A DNA stretch of 64,000 nt from Elgaria multicarinata webbii (taxonomy: Eukaryota > Chordata > Lepidosauria > Squamata > Anguidae): NCBI RefSeq assembly GCF_023053635.1, contig NC_086187.1, positions 28,620,501-28,684,500 on the forward strand. Direction: 5' to 3'. Made by a program: the position numbers and the translations under genes. The first letter of the stretch is position 1. Each line of letters opens with the position of its first letter. Shown in pieces: positions 1 to 10,240 of this stretch. The notes under the pieces are model-generated. The model ran no database searches, had not been told where the DNA came from, and saw nothing but the letters and a program-made list of their open reading frames with translations.

Positions 1-610
1 GCTGCCTGCTGAAATGTTATTTAACAGAAAGCTCTGAACGTGACTGGCTGGGCTGAAGGAAACACTTCACAGCTGTGATCCTGCTAAGGTTGGGCAAAAC
101 TGCCAATTTCAGTTTTGTTCTGTTTCTCATTTTTCGAACCTTAGGTTTAGTTTGGCCCTATTCCACATCAATGTAAGAATTTATTCTTAATCTGCATGAA
201 AATTTGTACACATTTTTGCAAGCTACTATCCCTATAATAATGTGTTTCTGTGCATTATTTTTACTATTGTGCTTAGTTTTATGCACACTGTTAGCTAATG
301 CGCGGATATTTTTGTTTGTACTTTCGCCTGATTTGTGCATTTTAATTTTGTTTACATTTTTTTTCTTTTTCTTTTCTTTTTGTGGAGAACTGTAGCACTG
401 TATTTGGGATTTCTGCCCTAATTTGCTCATTCATTTGGCTGGTGCAAATTTGTACAAAAATTTGGATGTAACAAATATCTCACCTATGCCTAGACTCTAC
501 TTTTTACATGTGAAAAGAGAGTGGACACGGTAAACAAAAACAAATAATCCTTGTGATGTTGGGTTTCAGTACCGGAGACTCTTTGATAACCTTTGTGTGG
601 GGTTGCTGTA
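1..610. other. Unassigned AT-rich stretch
   Basis: T-rich sequence with a pyrimidine run at 355-385. The two overlapping ORFs on opposite strands reflect base composition. No gene recognised. Confidence 0.5.
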
Positions 611-874
611 CAGCAGGGGGTGGGCCATAGGCAGCCCCCACCATCACCACCACTTCAAAACTTGGGGCTATCCCCCCCCCAAAAAAAATCAACTGCAAAC
701 AAAATCTCAGCTGGAGCTCTTTGCAAGGTAATTTTGACTCCTTTTGGACCCTATAACAGCTCAGGATACCATTTTGCTCCCACCCCACTGTTCTTGGCAC
801 CTGTGGGGGGGGGGTCTGAGGGATGGTCTAGGGGGCTGAGATGGCCCTGGACCTCCTGAGGTTGCCCACCTCTG
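611..874. mobile_element. hAT-like non-autonomous element (old)
   Basis: Ends resemble inverted CAG(A/C)GGTGGGC repeats (left CAGCAGGGGGTGGGCC, right GCCCACCTCTG). The flanks no longer show a clear 8-bp duplication, so it is probably an old copy. Other members of this terminal type are at 34.2 and 56.7 kb. Confidence 0.5.
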
Positions 875-1390
875 CTCTAGAATTTTACAAAGTACTAACT
901 CATAGCAGGAACGTACCTTCTTACGTGAAGCTGTTTGCCATTTGGAGGATAGGATGACAGCTGGAATTCTAGGAAAAAAACTGACTTGGAAAAACATCCT
1001 AGAAGCAAAGATGGAAGAAGAAAGAGCACTTGATCCGACTGTGGCTCAGAACAGCCTGACATTGTTTGCACGCAAATCAGACAGGATACACAAAGCACAC
1101 CAGAACGACTCTGGAGCCACGTCAATGTGAAGGATACCCAGTAATAGGCCCCTGCTGCTGCTGCTGCTGTTTTCAAAAAAGGGTATGAAGGAGAGAGATG
1201 CGGGAATCGTTCAGTCTGTTTAAGACTTGTTGAATAAATGCTGTTGATGTTAAGGAGAATTAGCTGAGACCAGCAAAGTTAGTTAGCTGGAAGTGGGGGA
1301 GGCGTCTGCACCACAGAAAATGTGTTGTTTACGAATTAGGGTTGTTTTTCTTGACAAGCAGAAGTCTGGTTGATTGACAGGTTGATTTTG
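875..1390. other. Unassigned intergenic sequence
   Basis: Contains a short (CTG)n run near 1143-1158. Nothing else recognisable. Confidence 0.5.
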
Positions 1391-1985
1391 GGCTACATTA
1401 ATAGAAGTATAGCTTCTAAATCACGTGAGGTACTGGTTCCCCTCTATTCGGCCCTGGTTAGGCCTCATCTAGAGTATTGCGTCCAGTTCTGAGCTCCACA
1501 ATTCAAGAAGGATGCAGACAAGCTGGAGCGTGTTCAGAGGAGGGCAACCAGGATGATCAGGGGTCTGGAAACAAAGCCCTATGAAGAGAGACTGAAAGAA
1601 ATGGACATGTTTAGCCTGGAGAAGAGAAGACTGAGGGGAGACATGAGAGCACTCTTCAAATACTTAAAAGGTTGTCACACAGAGGAGGGCCAGGATCTCT
1701 TCTCGATCCTCCCAGAGTGCAGGACATGGAATAACGGGCTCAAGTTAAAGGAAACCAGATTCCGGCTGGACATCAGGAAAACCTTCCTGACTGTTAGAGC
1801 AGTACGACAATGGAAACAGTGACCTAGGGAGGTGGTGGGCTCTCCCACACTAGTGGCCTTCAAGATGCAGCTGGACAAGCATCTGTCAGGGATGCTTTAA
1901 GGTGGATTCCTGCAATGAGTAGGGGGTTGGACTCGATGGCCTTATAGGCCCCTTCCAACTCGACTATTCTATGATTCTATGACAG
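1391..1985 (+). mobile_element. CR1 LINE, 5'-truncated 3' end
   Basis: Translates to the C-terminal part of a CR1 reverse-transcriptase ORF, with motifs [37 protein letters not shown] and SPTLVAFK separated by frame breaks. The 3'UTR follows (GGGTTGGACTCGATGGCCTT) and it ends in the CR1 hallmark 8-mer tail ATTCTATG. CR1 copies are normally 5'-truncated and lack target duplications. Confidence 0.93.
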
Positions 1986-3060
1986 AGAAAAGGGTACAAC
2001 CGATGCCAATAATGTTGCAGGCTTCTGTGTATCTCCAAGAAGCATTTTGCTGCTCTCACTCTCTGGTTCACGGCCCTCTGCAGATCTCCTGCGACCGGCC
2101 GCGATCCCCACCGCAACCAATCCTGTGCAGTTCTTCTTTGGCTAAGGTCAGCATCAGATTCTTTCATCTCTATCTTTCCGTAATATAAATATACAAAGAT
2201 GACCCTATGCGCACCGTCCCCAACCTGGCACCCTGTGGTAGACTACAACTCCCATCTTCCCCAACCAGCATGACTAATATACATTTCACGAGAAGAAAAT
2301 GCACATGAATTGCTTTGAGTGTTCTCATAAATGCGCGGTTGCCACTGCCATGATATTTATTGGCCCGGGACTTGCGCCACCGAGCTGCCAATGTTTTGCT
2401 CAAAGGATGGAGCTCAGCCTCAGTTCGAAGGTCAGAGGAGCCGCGAAATAGATATAACAGGGGATTTGACAAGCCAGCCCTCTCCTCCTTAAAGGAGGAG
2501 CAAAAGGGAGTCCAAATAGCTCACCGCTGAATCACCCGTGGTGTCCATTTTCGGAGCACAAGCCCATTGGCACTTCGTTACTTTGGTTTCCTCTGAAAAT
2601 TTTGGTGAATTAGATAGTTGGAAGGAGACCGGGAGAGAGAGTTTTGGCTGCCAAGGACACCGCTGGACAACGTCTCTCTGGTTTTCTTTTTCCTGGAAGA
2701 AAAAGAAAGAAAGAACATAAACAAATGTAGATCAACACCCCTGAAAAATAACAAAGATGTTTGGGAGCTGTGCAAACAACTGAGAGCTTGGGATCTCGGG
2801 AATTTGAATTCAAGTTTGGGTTGCCCCTGAAGAACCCTCCTGTCTGCCTAGAAGCCCTCTCTTCCCAACCTACTCCTTCTGCCTGTTGTGGGGCAGAGAG
2901 CCTGTGAATCTCAGCTTTCCAGATTTCTTTTGTTTTTATTTTAAAGCTGCTAGTCCTCATTGTTCTTAGACATCGCTTGGAAAGGACGAGGCTACTGTAC
3001 TGTAGGCTGAGACGCAAAAGAGGGCCAGGGCAGCGGAAGACAGAGCTCTGCGCAACTCCT
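1986..3060. other. Unassigned sequence with hAT relic
   Basis: A half-copy of the CCCCAACCTGG...CTACAACTCCCAT hAT hairpin type lies at about 2217-2275. The remainder is unassigned; opposite-strand ORFs near 2610-3017 have no recognisable similarity. Confidence 0.5.
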
Positions 3061-3280
3061 AATGGCTACTAGTCCAGATGGCTATGTGCCACCTCCAGTA
3101 TCAGAGGCTGCATGCCTGCGTGCACTAGTTCCTGGGGAACCGGGGCGGGAGGGGGCTGTTGCACCCGTGTCCTGTTGTGGGTTTCCCATTGAGAGTTGGC
3201 TGGTCACTGTGTGAACAGAATGCAGGACTAGATGGACCCTGGGTCTGACCCAGCAGGGCTCTTCTGATGTTCTCATGCCA
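3061..3280 (+). mobile_element. CR1 LINE 3' end (second subfamily)
   Basis: Shares GGCTACTAGTCC, TGTGTGAACAGAATGC and a terminal CTCTTCTGATGTTCTCATG-like tail with copies at 3.9, 17.2, 19.4 and 29.9 kb. This is the second CR1 3' end type in the window. Confidence 0.85.
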
Positions 3281-3934
3281 ACGTCTTTTTTGAACGGGGC
3301 TATTGCACAACAGGATGTGAGAGTGACATTTTCTGTGGTTCTATGATGGAGAAAAACTTCCCCCGTATCATGTCTGCCTGTTCTGCAGCCGCCCTTTCTT
3401 CCTGCTAGGTTGTGTGTGTGTGTGTGTGTTTTTAAAAAATGGAGTTAATGATAGGCTGGTGGTTCTTATTTTTAGCCAAGTGCATCAATTTCTGAATACA
3501 ACTTCTCCCCTCCTGACAAAAGTTGCCAGGCAAGATTTGTTGCTGACCATCCCTGCTATCAAAGCAGGGGGAGGGAGGGACCCCGTCTTCAGCCCGAGGT
3601 CTGGATTCAAGGCGCTGTTGCAGGCCAGTGGGGTGCAAAGGGGGTAGAGTAAAATACAACAACAGTAACAATAACAACAACAATAATAATAATGTACCAG
3701 CCTATATTAGCTTGCAGCTTTTACTGCCAGTCACTAAAGCCTTCAAAGATGCATTTCAACCTTTCAGAATGAGAAAGAAAATGTGCAAAAGCCAGGAAAC
3801 GATCCATGGTTGGCGGAAAGGGGGAGCAGCCATTGGGGAAACCTGGAGTGTTGGATTGGGACCCAAGGAAGGCCGGATTTTACCCCCGGGCCTGAGTCTC
3901 CACACCCCAAAATGAAAGAGGCCTTTATTGCAGA
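3281..3934. other. Unassigned sequence with microsatellites
   Basis: (TG)n at 3413-3429 and mixed (AAC/AAT)n at 3656-3694. No gene recognised. Confidence 0.5.
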
Positions 3935-4290
3935 GAGGAGATCCAGGACAAATAAAAGGAAGGACTTCTTCACACAGCACAGAGTTAAGCTATGGAACTC
4001 ACTGCCGCAAGAAGCAGTGACGGCCACCCATTTGGGTGGCTTTAAAAAGGGGTTGGACAAATTCCTGGAGGAGGAGGAGGATCAATGGCTACTAGTCCTG
4101 ATGGTTGTGTGTTTGAGGCAGTGTTTGAGGCAGTAAGCCAATGTGCACCAGTTGCTGGGGAACATGGGTGGGAGGGTGCTGTTGCATCATGTCCTGCTTG
4201 TTGGTCCCTGGCCGATGGCTGGTTGGCCCCTGTGTGAACAGAGTGCTGGACTAGACGGACCCGTGGCTCTTCTTAGGTTCTTAGGACCTC
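3935..4290 (+). mobile_element. CR1 LINE 3' end (second subfamily)
   Basis: Encodes RTNKRKDFFTQHRVKLWNSL, the C-terminal segment of a CR1 reverse-transcriptase ORF, then the subfamily 3'UTR (CTGGGGAACATGGGTGGGAG; TGTGTGAACAGAGTGCTGGA) and a TCTTAGGTTCTTAGG tail. Confidence 0.9.
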
Positions 4291-4903
4291 CAAAATCAAC
4301 AGCTCTTGGAGCCGTTTCACGCCTTCCTCTCACACACACACACCCCAAATCTGGGTTGCCACTGGGTGTGCAAGGAGACACAGCCGCCCCCTGTAGCGAG
4401 TGCAGGCTCCCAAAGGCCTCTTTGCCCCATTCGTCCAGGCCAACCTAGTGGGGCATTGTTGGAAATCAAAAAGGTGTCGCGAGCCACCTGGCTGGCGCCA
4501 CTCAGAGGCCTGCTGCCACTGCCTCCCACCCAAGAAGGCGGCCCTGCTTCGTGTGCAGAGGAGGGGGGGCCATCCAGATGTGGTGGGGGCCCTCAAAGCA
4601 AGCAAGGCAGCCTTTGCCGACCCAGGGTCTTGCAGACACGTTGGGCTTCAACGAGCTGGCTGGGGGGTTATGGGAGTGGTAGCCCAGGCTTCTGGAGGGC
4701 CTGGCTGACGTAATGGCTGAAGGCAGAGGGCAGCACAGCCCCACTGCTCTGGTCCCCCGGGGCTGCTCTGGTCCGGCCCAGACGTTCAGCGATCCGGCCT
4801 GAGTTTGCATCCAAGCAGGAGCCCTTCCACGTGGCACTTTCCTCTTCCCAGCACCTCCAAGCTGGCTCTTCTGCGTCGTCCTCCTGGGCTCATCAACCGC
4901 CCG
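4291..4903. other. Unassigned GC-rich sequence
   Basis: Overlapping ORFs on both strands reflect GC content. A weak hAT-relic signal lies at about 4560-4700. No gene recognised. Confidence 0.45.
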
Positions 4904-5330
4904 GGGCTTGTTGGGGGAAATAAGTATTGTTGTACACATTCCTCCGCAGCTCGCAAATAAACGCAAGTGTGAGTTTTGAATCTTCAACGCAGTTTATTTA
5001 GAGAAGTTCTTCAAAACAAAACAACCAGGCTTGTAGCAGCAAATTATAACAAAGCAATTGTCTCACCACAAATCAAAGTAAGCATAACAGCTTTACGGTT
5101 CTCCTTGACAAAAGTTGGCTTTGCATCAATACAGCATATTCCTTTCTCTGGCAGCGGCAGCAGCTTACGCCATACCCTCAAACCTCCACTGGCTGACTGC
5201 ATATTGGTGTGAAAGAGCGAGCTTTTTACTCCCTTCATTCAAACACCAACAGGTGTGCTGAGCTTGCAAGACTCAGCCAATAATCTAACCTTAATTGCTG
5301 TTAAGGTGAACACGGAAACCTGACAGGGCT
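4904..5330 (-). mobile_element. Solo LTR with 5-bp target duplication
   Basis: The LTR spans 4909-5325 (417 bp), begins TGT and ends ACA, and is flanked by identical 5-bp GGGCT copies at 4904-4908 and 5326-5330. Orientation is probably minus, because an AATAAA lies in a suitable place near the far end on that strand. No internal coding region accompanies it, as expected after LTR-LTR recombination. Family (endogenous retrovirus or Ty3-like) not determined. The intact duplication suggests a fairly recent insertion. Confidence 0.72.
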
Positions 5331-5982
5331 GTGTGGGGATGAGCTGCTCCCACCCTCTGGCTGTGATGGCGATCCCAGTCCTGCTTTCTGTTCCTCTGCA
5401 GGGAGATGAAGTTTCACTTTCACGTTCCCCAAGCTGGCTGCCTTGGAGACAGAGAGCAGGGGCTGGCTACAACAACAGCTGGCAGGGCCGAGGGAGCGTC
5501 GCCTCGCAGGCTTCTCCGGGGCTCCAGCGATCTTGGGGGGATGCTGAGCGCCCTCGGAGAAGAGACCTCAGGTCAGCCGCTGCTGCTCATCCACCTCCCA
5601 ATTCTATTTCAACTTGTCTTTAGGGCGTGGGGGGAGTTCACATTGCTTTCTGTACCAAAGTAGAAAGATTCCCCCCACACACACCTCCACCCCACAAACA
5701 AATAAATACATACATAAATAAATAAGATTTTCTGGCTATTTAAGATTTCAGCACATGTTGGCTGGACATGTTCAGGTATATCTTAAGGACTAGCAAGTTG
5801 ATTTTTGGAGGGATGAAAGCTGGGAGTCCTAAGGCGCTGCACCTGGTATCGGATGTGATCCATTTCCTGCACTTGCGTGGATTGTGTGTAGCAAAACTGC
5901 AAGGTGGCTCTCGGTGGCTGTTTTGAACAAAGCGGTGGAAAGGATCTCTTGCTGTTCGTGGTGGGAAAGGTTCCGGTGAAAT

Positions 5983-6028
<46 letters not shown>

Positions 6029-6644
6029 TAAAAGGACAGGTTCTGCTTGTGGCAGGGAGGCCCAGCTGTTCCCCCTCTCGGCTTGAAAGCTGATGTTGAC
6101 ATCAGCCCACTGCAACAAACCCTGCCCTGATGAATGCCTGTGTGTGAGAGGAGCGCGTCGGGTAACATACTCCAAGCTGCTGGTGTTTGCGGCCGGCGCC
6201 TTCGGCCTCTTTGCATGAATTCCTCTTGTGCTATAAATAACCCCACGGCTTCTCTGGAAGGGAAAACCTCCTTTCCCGAGTAAGCGTTGGCTCCCTGGCA
6301 GAGGGCCAGGCACACCCTGCCGGAGGTCAGACCAGGCTTTCCTTCAGTGGGGAGGGAGAAAGGAGTCCCCTTCGTGCCCGGCTTGCCAGGGGGAAGAACA
6401 CGGGGAGAGGGGCTTGCCAGCCTCCTTCTTGACTGGGACAGTGCGTCAAAGCAACAAGCAGGAGCAAACTCTTCCTTCCTTCTTTCCATCCCTTTTATTT
6501 ATACAGATGTTTTGAGACGGCTTCGGTTGCTCCCACTCTACAGGCTAGCGTGGCAACGGGCCCGGTGGGGCCCAATGTGTGCAGGCAGACCCAGGGCCCT
6601 GGAGCCCACGACATCCCTGCCACGGCCTCTAGCACTGGAAACTT
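5331..6644. other. Unassigned sequence with microsatellite
   Basis: (TG)n passing into (AG)n at about 5985-6024. Nothing else recognised. Confidence 0.5.
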
Positions 6645-6700
6645 GGACTCGATGGCCTTGTAGGCCCCTTCCAACTCTGCTATTCTATGATTCTATGACT
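6645..6700 (+). mobile_element. CR1 LINE, extreme 3' fragment
   Basis: Only the last 55 bases: TTGGACTCGATGGCCTTGTA and the ATTCTATG tail. Confidence 0.85.
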
Positions 6701-7077
6701 CCAACTAAAGAATAGACCCAGTGAAATGAATAGGACTTAAGTCCCATTAAAGCCAAGGCAGAGGAAGGCTGAGACGGACCGGCCTGAGAGCCTTTCTTGC
6801 TTCAAGCGGCTGGGCTGGGCAATCCCAAGAGGAGCAGTGACCCAGAATTCTCCAGGGTGCAGCTTAGAGGCACCTCTTGGGAAGCATGAAGATGGGTGCC
6901 CCAGCACCCATTCAAACATTGCAAGTAGTCGGGGTGGGTGGGGGAGGCCTGCTCCCAGACCGAGGCCTCCAAGCGCTCCCCAGGAGACTGTCTTGTGCCA
7001 CTGACCTGTCTTTTTTGCCGCAACGGATGTTCCGCAGGAAGAGGGAAGGTGGAAGGAGTGATGGGGAAACAAGGTAA

Positions 7078-7290
7078 TGGGGCTGTTCACACAACACTCG
7101 ACTCCACACTCAGTGGCTGAGCGTGGGTTTCTTTGAACCTCTGTTTGTTTCTTGAACTGGGGATTCGTGTGTTGCCTGAACGCAGCCAGGGGGGCTTGTG
7201 AACCATGCAGGGTGGCTGATTTTTCTGCACAAGCCACCTTGAGAACTCGTGGTTTCTTGTTGTGTGGTTCAGGGTGGTTAACAGCCCCAA
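7078..7290. mobile_element. MITE-like element with GGGGCTGTT ends
   Basis: Terminal inverted repeats TGGGGCTGTT at the left and AACAGCCCCAA at the right bound about 213 bp containing CACACAACAC-type sequence. The related motif GTTGTGTGAACNCAGCC recurs at 27.0-27.3 kb. Superfamily undetermined. Confidence 0.55.
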
Positions 7291-8238
7291 TGGCATCAGG
7301 ACCCCCCCCCCTAAAAGTCTGTGAATAAGGCAAGGGTGGGGACAGAACAGCCGCCTCTGGAAGCGTCTTCCGAGGGGCCCGTTTTTGCCCCCAGCCGCGG
7401 CTCGGCTGGCACCAGGGTGGAACTCCAGACCGTCTGGAGCCAAGTCTACCTGCCTTATCGGCTCAGATCTTGGGGCAGACTCTAATCCTGTGCGCTCCCA
7501 CCCCGCCAAGGCTGCAAATGCTTCAAGGGGTTGTGGGGATTTGCTTTGTGTGCATAAAGGGCTCTGGCAAGAACCGTTTCTCAGGCGTTGTTTTCTTTGG
7601 CAAGGGGAAGCTGTCAACGGCTCAGGGGGCTGCTTCCTTTCCCCTTGAACAACCCAAGCCGTCTCCCTTTATTTTTGAGCCAATGGGACCTTGAAAGGCC
7701 GCTTTCTTTTTCTCCGCTGGGGACGCGTGCAGGCCTCTCCTCCGGGCACCTTGTCCTCAGTTGTGGCACGCAAGCAGGCTCAGCCAGTGCTAACATGCTC
7801 CGGAGTTCCAGTAACTTGCGCAGCGTGTTCTGGCCACCTTGCACAAACTTGCAGGCTGCGAGGGTGGCATGTTCAAGCCCTGTGGAAGACAGGCTGAGAA
7901 GCGGCCGCCAGAGAAGCAGCGTCTGCAAACGGGGAGAGTTTCGGTTTGCCCAAGTTGGACGTTATACTAGGGGAGCCCGCCTCACCCGCTGTCATCTCCC
8001 CGGCAGCTTCTAGCAGAAGAAGTCACACAACGCCGCACTCAGTGAGCATCCTCCAACACGCCCCAGCATCGCTGGAGGGGGCGCGTGCACGCACAGGGGG
8101 TTGCGAGGGTGTGCACATGTTTCATATTTATGATTAATAGTTTATACCGCTTAATTTAATAAATAGGTAAGATGTAAATGTAAATGTAATAGTAATAGTA
8201 ATATTATGTAAATAATATTTACATAATAATGTAAATGT
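7291..8238. other. Unassigned sequence ending in AT-rich simple repeat
   Basis: GC-rich unassigned sequence to about 8110, then a (TAATGTAAA)-like cryptic repeat at 8150-8238 next to the BovB tail. Confidence 0.5.
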
Positions 8239-8431
8239 AAAAGTGGAAGGCAAAAAGAAGAGGGGCCAGCCAAGGGCAAGATGGATGGAGGATATTCTGG
8301 AGGTGACAGACTTGACCTTGGGGGAGCTGGGGGTGGCGACGGCCGACAGAAAGCTCTGGCGTGGGCTGGTCCACGAAGTCACAAAGAGTCGGAAGCGACT
8401 GAACGAATCAACAACAACAACAACAACAAAA
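8239..8431 (+). mobile_element. RTE/BovB LINE 3' end
   Basis: Encodes KRRGQPRARWMEDILEVTDL and, after an interval, HEVTKSRKRLNE, closely paralleling the BovB ORF C-terminus (RRRGRQRMRW..., HGVAKSRTRLSDW). It ends with GTCACAAAGAGTCGGAAGCG, ACTGAACGA and an (AAC)n tail, as BovB does. BovB is abundant in squamates, which supports the organism assignment. Confidence 0.88.
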
Positions 8432-10134
8432 TGTAATAAAATAAAAATGAATTACGAATTATGCACATTTTTAGGCAGGGCCCTGCCCTCTTTTGGTCCT
8501 CTTTCCTGGTGATGCATTTCCTCTTTTGGCAAAAAGAAGTCCGTTGCAAAGGGCAGGCCGGTGCGAAGTCTGAACTTGCCTGCCAGTCGCAGGAGCTGTG
8601 GTTGTCTGGAGGGGCGGCTGGCCCGAAAAAGGGGCAGGCCCCCACAGCTCACTCTCCTAGATCCGCATCCTGGCTCAGTCCTTGGAGACCCTGGCAGGGA
8701 GAGGCAAGCGTGAGGAAGGAGGGAAGCCGCACACATACACCAATCACACACACACACCCCTACATCAAGAACCATAAACACTTTCATTGCAGGCCAGGAA
8801 GGAGGAAGTGGGGTGATGAAGTGAAAGCAGGGCAGACAGGTCTTCTCCACGCCGCTTCCAGGCACGGCCTGCTGACGGGGCTCACAGCTGCCTGCATCTT
8901 CCCACAAGGTGTCAAGTCGTACCTGATGATACCTGACAGGCATCAAAGAAAACAGGTGTGGTTTAGCCAAAGGGGTCATTGCCATGAGGCTGGTGGTAAA
9001 TGTGGCAAATCCCTAACTGGATTTATGGGCTTGATCTCACGTGGTGAATCATTTTGGCTATACCGCCGTGCCCGCTTTCCTGCCAACAAGGCCCTCTAAG
9101 CACGGGGGACTGAGTTCTGAGTAAACGTGTGAAGGATTTCATGCACATGTGCAAATTAGCACTTCGGGCACAGGGCGTGGGCGTTTGATGTTTTATTTGA
9201 GGTTTTGGTGGAGCGTTTGTTTCCTTTCCATGTATGATCGGGTGAGGCAACGGTAACATTTTGGGGCTCCCAGGCAGAGAACTCGTAGCGCTACCCATGC
9301 AAAGGGATTGCATATCTATTACATCTTTCTTGGATTTTCTGTGGTGAGGAAAAAGACGGAAGAAATAGTGGGGAAACATGGAAAAGTTACACGTGGACCC
9401 CTGGTAAAATCCCATGAATTGGGCACGGTGTTTGCATGATTAAAAAACCTCATCTGGAAGGATCCAATGTGTAAAACAAACCACTGAGAAAACCAAGAAA
9501 AACATCCAGACAACTTCAGATTCATCCTGGGCCTGAAGCGAGGATTGTCTTCATCCCATCGTTTAAGAGAAGCAGGAAGTGACCATTCCTCCAAAGATGG
9601 GACACGTTCCTTGGTTGGCGGGTCTTACCTGTTGCTCTGAACATCCCATAATATGTTCCCTGGCATCACAAACCGGGAATATGTGTGGAGGGGGCTACAA
9701 ATTTGAGAAAGGGTTAATTTCCCACAAGGATTTTCTCTTTCGACAGGAGGACATCACCTCAGAACCTCTGCAGTTCTCAAAATGACGTGTTCGTTTAAGT
9801 TGATTATTTAAAACAGACCACGTGGGGTGCAGCAAAGGTGTAGGAAACCAGGAAAAAGAGGAAGGGGAGGGACGCAGGCTTCGTTCGTCGAAGGGATGTC
9901 AGTGGGACAAGTTAACTTAAGTCACATTCATTTCAACGGGAGCCACGTTGGACTAACTTCATCAGGATCCAGACCACAAAAGGTGCACAGAAATAATTGT
10001 CATAATTCTTAATATTTCTTAAGTGCTCCCCTCACCAAGTCCTCCCCTTTTCCCCCACCAGTGACCGTTGGGTAGTTTCCTAGCTTTTGTGAAGTTTTTC
10101 CGCTGCTCTCAAACGTGTGGGTGCTGTTTTAAAG
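8432..10134. other. Unassigned intergenic sequence
   Basis: No repeat or exon recognised. A 212-codon plus-strand open frame at 8461-9099 is opposed by a 177-codon minus frame and has no recognisable motif. Confidence 0.45.
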
Positions 10135-10142
10135 GTCTAGTC

Positions 10143-10232
10143 CAGCCTTCCTCAACCTGGGGCTCTGCTGGCTGGGGCATTCTGGGAGATGCAGTCCAAC
10201 ACATCTGGAGCGCCCCAGGTTGAGGAAGGCTG
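10143..10232. mobile_element. hAT hairpin MITE with perfect 8-bp TSD
   Basis: Begins CAGCCTTCCTCAACCTGGGG and ends with its reverse complement; 90 bp, with a shortened left arm relative to sister copies. Flanked by GTCTAGTC at 10135-10142 and 10233-10240. The 8-bp duplication and CAG/CTG ends indicate hAT mobilisation. Confidence 0.9.
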
Positions 10233-10240
10233 GTCTAGTC

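Noticed and set aside
3656-3694. CRISPR-like or coding Asn repeat
   Set aside because: It is a simple (AAC/AAT)n microsatellite in a vertebrate genome.
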